In this document: piece after piece, positions 43,276-45,643 of the stretch | Numbering within the stretch: position 1 is the stretch's first letter | How the letters are laid out: each line of letters starts with the position of its first letter | Assembly: GCA_022360715.1 (NCBI GenBank) | Contig: JAKSCG010000018.1 | Location: 1 to 45,643 of the forward strand | Length of the DNA stretch: 45,643 nucleotides | From: Halanaerobiales bacterium | Lineage (GTDB): Bacteria > Bacillota > Halanaerobiia > Halanaerobiales > DTU029 | Direction of reading: 5' to 3' | The notes under the pieces: generated by a model | The model's input: the letters and a program-made list of their open reading frames with translations, nothing else | Database searches by the model: none | What the model was told of the DNA's origin: nothing | Made by a program: the position numbers and the translations under genes

Positions 43276-44211
43276 TTAATGCTTTACGATGATAGTCCCG
43301 GTTCTCCCGCTCAAACCCTCTTTCACCTTTTCCAGCGAAGTTATTAAAGACTTTTTATTTTTTCCACTCGCAACAAACTGCAGTGATGCTTTAACTTTAG
43401 GCAACATACTCCCGGAAGCAAAATGCCCTTGTGCACAGTACTCTTTAGCCTCTTTAACGGTCATTTGGGCGAGCCATTTTTCCCGGGCACTGCCAAAATT
43501 AAGAGCTACTCGTTCTACTGCGGTCAAGATCACCAGAAAATCAGCTTCAATCATTTCAGCCAACTTTTCGCTGGCAAAGTCTTTATCGATTACTGCCGGA
43601 ATACCCTTTAATTGATCCCCGTCCCGGATGACGGGTATTCCTCCCCCTCCACAGGTGATTACTAGCTGACCGCAGTCAACAAGATTTTTAATAATATCTT
43701 TTTCAGCTATATCAACGGGAAGTGGACTGGGAACCACTCTTCTATATCCCCGCCCGGCGTCTTCCACCATTTCATAACCCTTTTCCGCTTTTAAGCTAGC
43801 GGCCTCTTTCTCACTATAAAAACTTCCGATTGGTTTGGTTGGTCGGGAAAAGGCCACATCATTTGGATCGACGACAACCTGAGTTACTATTGTTGCAACA
43901 GATTTAGTAATACCGCGCGACCTTATTTCCCTGCCCAAGGCATTTTGCAGATGATAGCCGATATACCCTTGACTCATAGCCCCGCATTCAGGAAAGGGCA
44001 TAGCCGGAGTTTTTTCTTTACTGGCAGTAGCAAGTTCAAAGGCTAAATTAATCATACCGATCTGTGGTCCATTACCGTGGGTCAATACGATCTGATGCCC
44101 TTCTTCCAGCAAATCAATGATTGAACCGGTCGTATTTTTAACTGCTGCTTGCTGTTCCAGTGGTGTTTTCCCCAGTGCATTTCCACCTAAAGCTATTACT
44201 ATTCTCGACAT
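43276..44211 (-). CDS. arcC: Carbamate kinase
   Basis: Makes ATP from carbamoyl phosphate and ADP (reversible), the last step of arginine deiminase, agmatine or purine-fermentation pathways; cytoplasmic. It is 311 aa, the normal length. Signatures: RIVIALGGNALGK at the N-terminus, VLTHGNGPQIGMINL, CGGGGIPVIRD, DKDFASEKLAEMIEADFLVILTAVE and FASGSMLPKVKASLQF. The ATG has AGGAGG upstream. No carbamoyltransferase is beside it, but a decayed amidinotransferase-family gene lies upstream on the same strand, suggesting that an arginine-type pathway was once encoded here. Confidence 0.96.
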   Translation of the reverse strand: MSRIVIALGGNALGKTPLEQQAAVKNTTGSIIDLLEEGHQIVLTHGNGPQIGMINLAFELATASKEKTPAMPFPECGAMSQGYIGYHLQNALGREIRSRGITKSVATIVTQVVVDPNDVAFSRPTKPIGSFYSEKEAASLKAEKGYEMVEDAGRGYRRVVPSPLPVDIAEKDIIKNLVDCGQLVITCGGGGIPVIRDGDQLKGIPAVIDKDFASEKLAEMIEADFLVILTAVERVALNFGSAREKWLAQMTVKEAKEYCAQGHFASGSMLPKVKASLQFVASGKNKKSLITSLEKVKEGLSGRTGTIIVKH

Positions 44212-44351
44212 ATATTTCCTCCTTCTTACTTGATGAACCGATTGTTTATACTATACTATTTATAGATTGGGACCGCTTGTCCCTTCGTCAATAGTTGCTA
44301 TTTATTTATTAATAATATTAGCATCATCTGATATAATTTATTTTGCAGTCT

Positions 44352-44830
44352 TCAATAACTTTCAAACCGAGTGACTTTATATTGTTCATTTATTTTATTA
44401 CCTTGAAAAGACATTACCCGATTATGACCGAGTGACATTAAATTTAAATAACATTTTCCGATTACTTCATTACCGGGGAAATCAACAAAATTAATCCCTT
44501 TACCCCTTAAAAAGCCAGGAAAATATTCAGGTAAAGCAGCACTTGTCCCTATTGCCAATTCCTCGTTAATTTCATTAAAATTTTGATTACTTCTGCTACC
44601 TCGGTATGAGTAGTCCGGTTACCTACCCTACGGCTAGTGTATGATCGTCAATAAACCGACAATCGCCGCCTTCAAAAGCCCCTTTTCTTTCAAAATAACA
44701 AAATCTTCCGATTAAAGCCCCTGCTTTTCATTTGTTTCCACCATTCAACTTCATCATAGTCCTGTGCATTCCTTGCTATATCGCTTACTGGAATTACTTC
44801 CCAGTCGCTATTATATTTAAAATTTTTTTA
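44352..44830 (-). pseudogene. Decayed amidinotransferase/arginine-deiminase-superfamily gene
   Basis: Pieces of one protein are found on the minus strand in shifting frames. In order: NSDWEVIPVSDIARNAQDYDEVEWWKQ; then, after a frameshift, FERKGAFEGGDCRFIDDHTLAVG ended by a stop; then, in another frame, GNRTTHTEVAEVIKIL; then a 68-codon open segment with GTSAALPEYFPGFLRGKGI and LMSLGHNRVMSFQGN ending at 44352. The FEGGD-x(n)-LAVG-GNRT pattern is typical of the dimethylargininase/arginine deiminase superfamily. At least three frame or stop lesions are needed to join the parts, so I call it a pseudogene. It lies upstream of carbamate kinase. Confidence 0.75.
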
Positions 44831-44867
44831 ATTTTTGCTAACCTGTCTTTATTTTTGTTGACATAAT

Positions 44868-44900
44868 AAAAAACCCCTATTATATGGCTTAATAGGAGTT
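44868..44900 (-). terminator. Rho-independent terminator after the coiled-coil gene
   Basis: Stem AACCCCTATTA (44872-44882) with TAATAGGAGTT (44890-44900), 10 of 11 pairs, followed on the minus strand by six T residues. It lies about 65 bp past the stop codon. Confidence 0.85.
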
Positions 44901-44966
44901 AATCCACACCAAGGAGAGATATCTGTTGATTTATGTTTCATAAAGTTCAGGCAAAAAAGCGGTATA

Positions 44967-45476
44967 CTAATTACCGGCAACCGCTCTCTTCAACACCTTA
45001 ATATCTATATCATTATCCTTTAAATGTCTTTCCAGCCGTTTTAAATCTCCACTTATGGCCGCTTGTCCGGTTACTACTTTATCTTCTAAATTTTTAAATA
45101 AACTTTTACTTTCTTCCCATCCGCGCAACATACCATAAATCTCTTTTTGTCCGCTTCCTAAAGAATCTAACTTGCTTGCCGCGGAATCAAATCTGTTCTC
45201 AACAGAGTCTAATTTACTTTCCACCGGCTCTAACCTTTTCTCAACAGTAGTTAACTTGTCTTCCACTGAATCTAACCTGTTGTCGACAGTAGCTAACTTG
45301 TCTTCCACTGAATCTAATCTGTTGTCGACAGTAGCTAACTTGTCTTCCACTGAATCTAGGCTGTTCTCAACAGTATCCATCCTGTTTCCCAACGAATCTA
45401 ACTTATGATCCATCGAATCTAACCTATTATTAATGCCCGCTTGACCTTCCAGTAACTTTTTAAGTATTTCCTCCAT
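44967..45476 (-). CDS. Small coiled-coil protein with 14-residue repeats
   Basis: A 169-aa acidic protein of unknown function. Residues about 18-105 consist of regular heptads with leucine/valine at core positions, in repeats such as LDSVEDKLATVDNR, giving a long parallel coiled coil. The C-terminal 60 residues (QKEIYGMLRGWEESKSLFKNLEDKV) are also helical. No signal peptide or membrane segment. The ATG is preceded by GGGAGG. Similar short repeat proteins are common as uncharacterised genes in Firmicutes. It has its own terminator and no functional link to the neighbours that I can see. Confidence 0.85.
   Translation of the reverse strand: MEEILKKLLEGQAGINNRLDSMDHKLDSLGNRMDTVENSLDSVEDKLATVDNRLDSVEDKLATVDNRLDSVEDKLTTVEKRLEPVESKLDSVENRFDSAASKLDSLGSGQKEIYGMLRGWEESKSLFKNLEDKVVTGQAAISGDLKRLERHLKDNDIDIKVLKRAVAGN
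45252..45377. repeat. 42-bp tandem repeats inside the coiled-coil gene
   Basis: Three tandem 42-bp units starting at 45252, 45294 and 45336, containing the shared block TAACTTGTCTTCCACTGAAT and nearly identical outside a few positions; less similar units flank them. The unit equals two heptads, so changes in copy number keep the frame and only lengthen or shorten the coil. Confidence 0.85.
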
Positions 45477-45643
45477 TTTATACCTCCCATATAAAATGAA
45501 TTAAAGAGTTTCAACCCTACAAAATGATTTTATCATAAATGCAAAGGAAATTAAATAGTTAAAGTAGAGGGGGTATATTTGGAAAGCAAAGTAAGGAATG
45601 AGCTAATGGCACGCCCTCGGCACCAATAAAAAAAAAGTTTAAA
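45477..45643. other. Right-edge intergenic sequence
   Basis: Ribosome site and leader of the coiled-coil gene, then AT-rich sequence ending in a poly-A stretch near 45628. No gene or clear terminator is visible before the window ends. Confidence 0.4.

Noticed and set aside
44269-44283. GGGAC-CGCTT-GTCCC inverted repeat upstream of carbamate kinase
   Set aside because: Only a 5-bp stem with no T run; probably chance.
45252-45377. Tandem repeats considered as a CRISPR array
   Set aside because: Units are directly adjacent without unique spacers and encode heptads in a long open frame, so this is a coding tandem repeat.

Overview
The window is about 45.6 kb of low-GC DNA with Firmicutes-style signals: GGAGG-type ribosome binding sites, sigma-A promoters of the TTGACA-17-TATAAT type, TTG and ATG starts, and hairpin-plus-T-run terminators. 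It looks like an anaerobic, polysaccharide-degrading bacterium. Pointers are an oxygen-sensitive radical-SAM sulfatase maturase, S-layer-homology anchoring, and three transporter binding proteins that have Sec signal peptides but no lipobox cysteine. The last point suggests a diderm Firmicute such as a Halanaerobiales member. This is an inference; there is no rRNA or other marker gene here to prove it.

Left edge (1-3.4 kb): a truncated methyl-accepting chemotaxis protein, a lone IS200-type transposase whose HUH motif is altered, and a maltose-type O-acetyltransferase.

Region A (3.4-17.5 kb): a ten-gene minus-strand operon reading sulfatase, GntR/LacI-hybrid regulator, OppD, OppF, OppB, OppC, family-5 binding protein, second sulfatase, and GH127 beta-L-arabinofuranosidase-type enzyme, ending at a terminator near 3.42 kb. 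The anaerobic sulfatase-maturating enzyme is transcribed divergently. The 411-bp region between them holds three copies of a CGGTAATTACCG-type palindrome. Two of these sit on the predicted start points of operon promoters, so the operon and its maturase are probably controlled together by the operon's own regulator. The sulfatases lack signal peptides, so sulfated oligosaccharides are probably imported intact and desulfated in the cytoplasm.

Region B (17.5-25.1 kb): a more AT-rich seven-gene operon with a TIM-barrel sugar epimerase/isomerase, a ribokinase-family kinase, a DeoR regulator, a CUT1 sugar ABC importer without an ATPase, and a homoserine-dehydrogenase-like SAF-domain oxidoreductase. 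It looks like uptake, phosphorylation and oxidoreduction of an unidentified sugar.

Region C (25.3-43 kb): three transcription units that probably share a LacI regulator. One encodes a GPH-type symporter and a YihQ-clade GH31 enzyme. The second encodes a CUT1 importer, GH130, GH113, a large secreted GH5 enzyme with S-layer-homology repeats, and a secreted metallo-beta-lactamase-fold protein joined to carbohydrate-binding modules. The third encodes the LacI regulator and a third cytoplasmic sulfatase. GH5, GH113 and GH130 together indicate beta-mannan degradation; the sulfatase suggests the mannan is sulfated. A TTAYCGGTTA element lies just downstream of the -10 boxes of the regulator and binding-protein promoters.

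Right edge (43-45.6 kb): tRNA-His(GTG), carbamate kinase, a decayed amidinotransferase-family pseudogene, and a small coiled-coil protein built on 42-bp tandem repeats. Together the window looks like a sulfated-glycan utilisation island with one maturase serving three sulfatases. Sulfated beta-mannans and arabinans of green algae would fit the enzyme set, but that substrate assignment is only a hypothesis.
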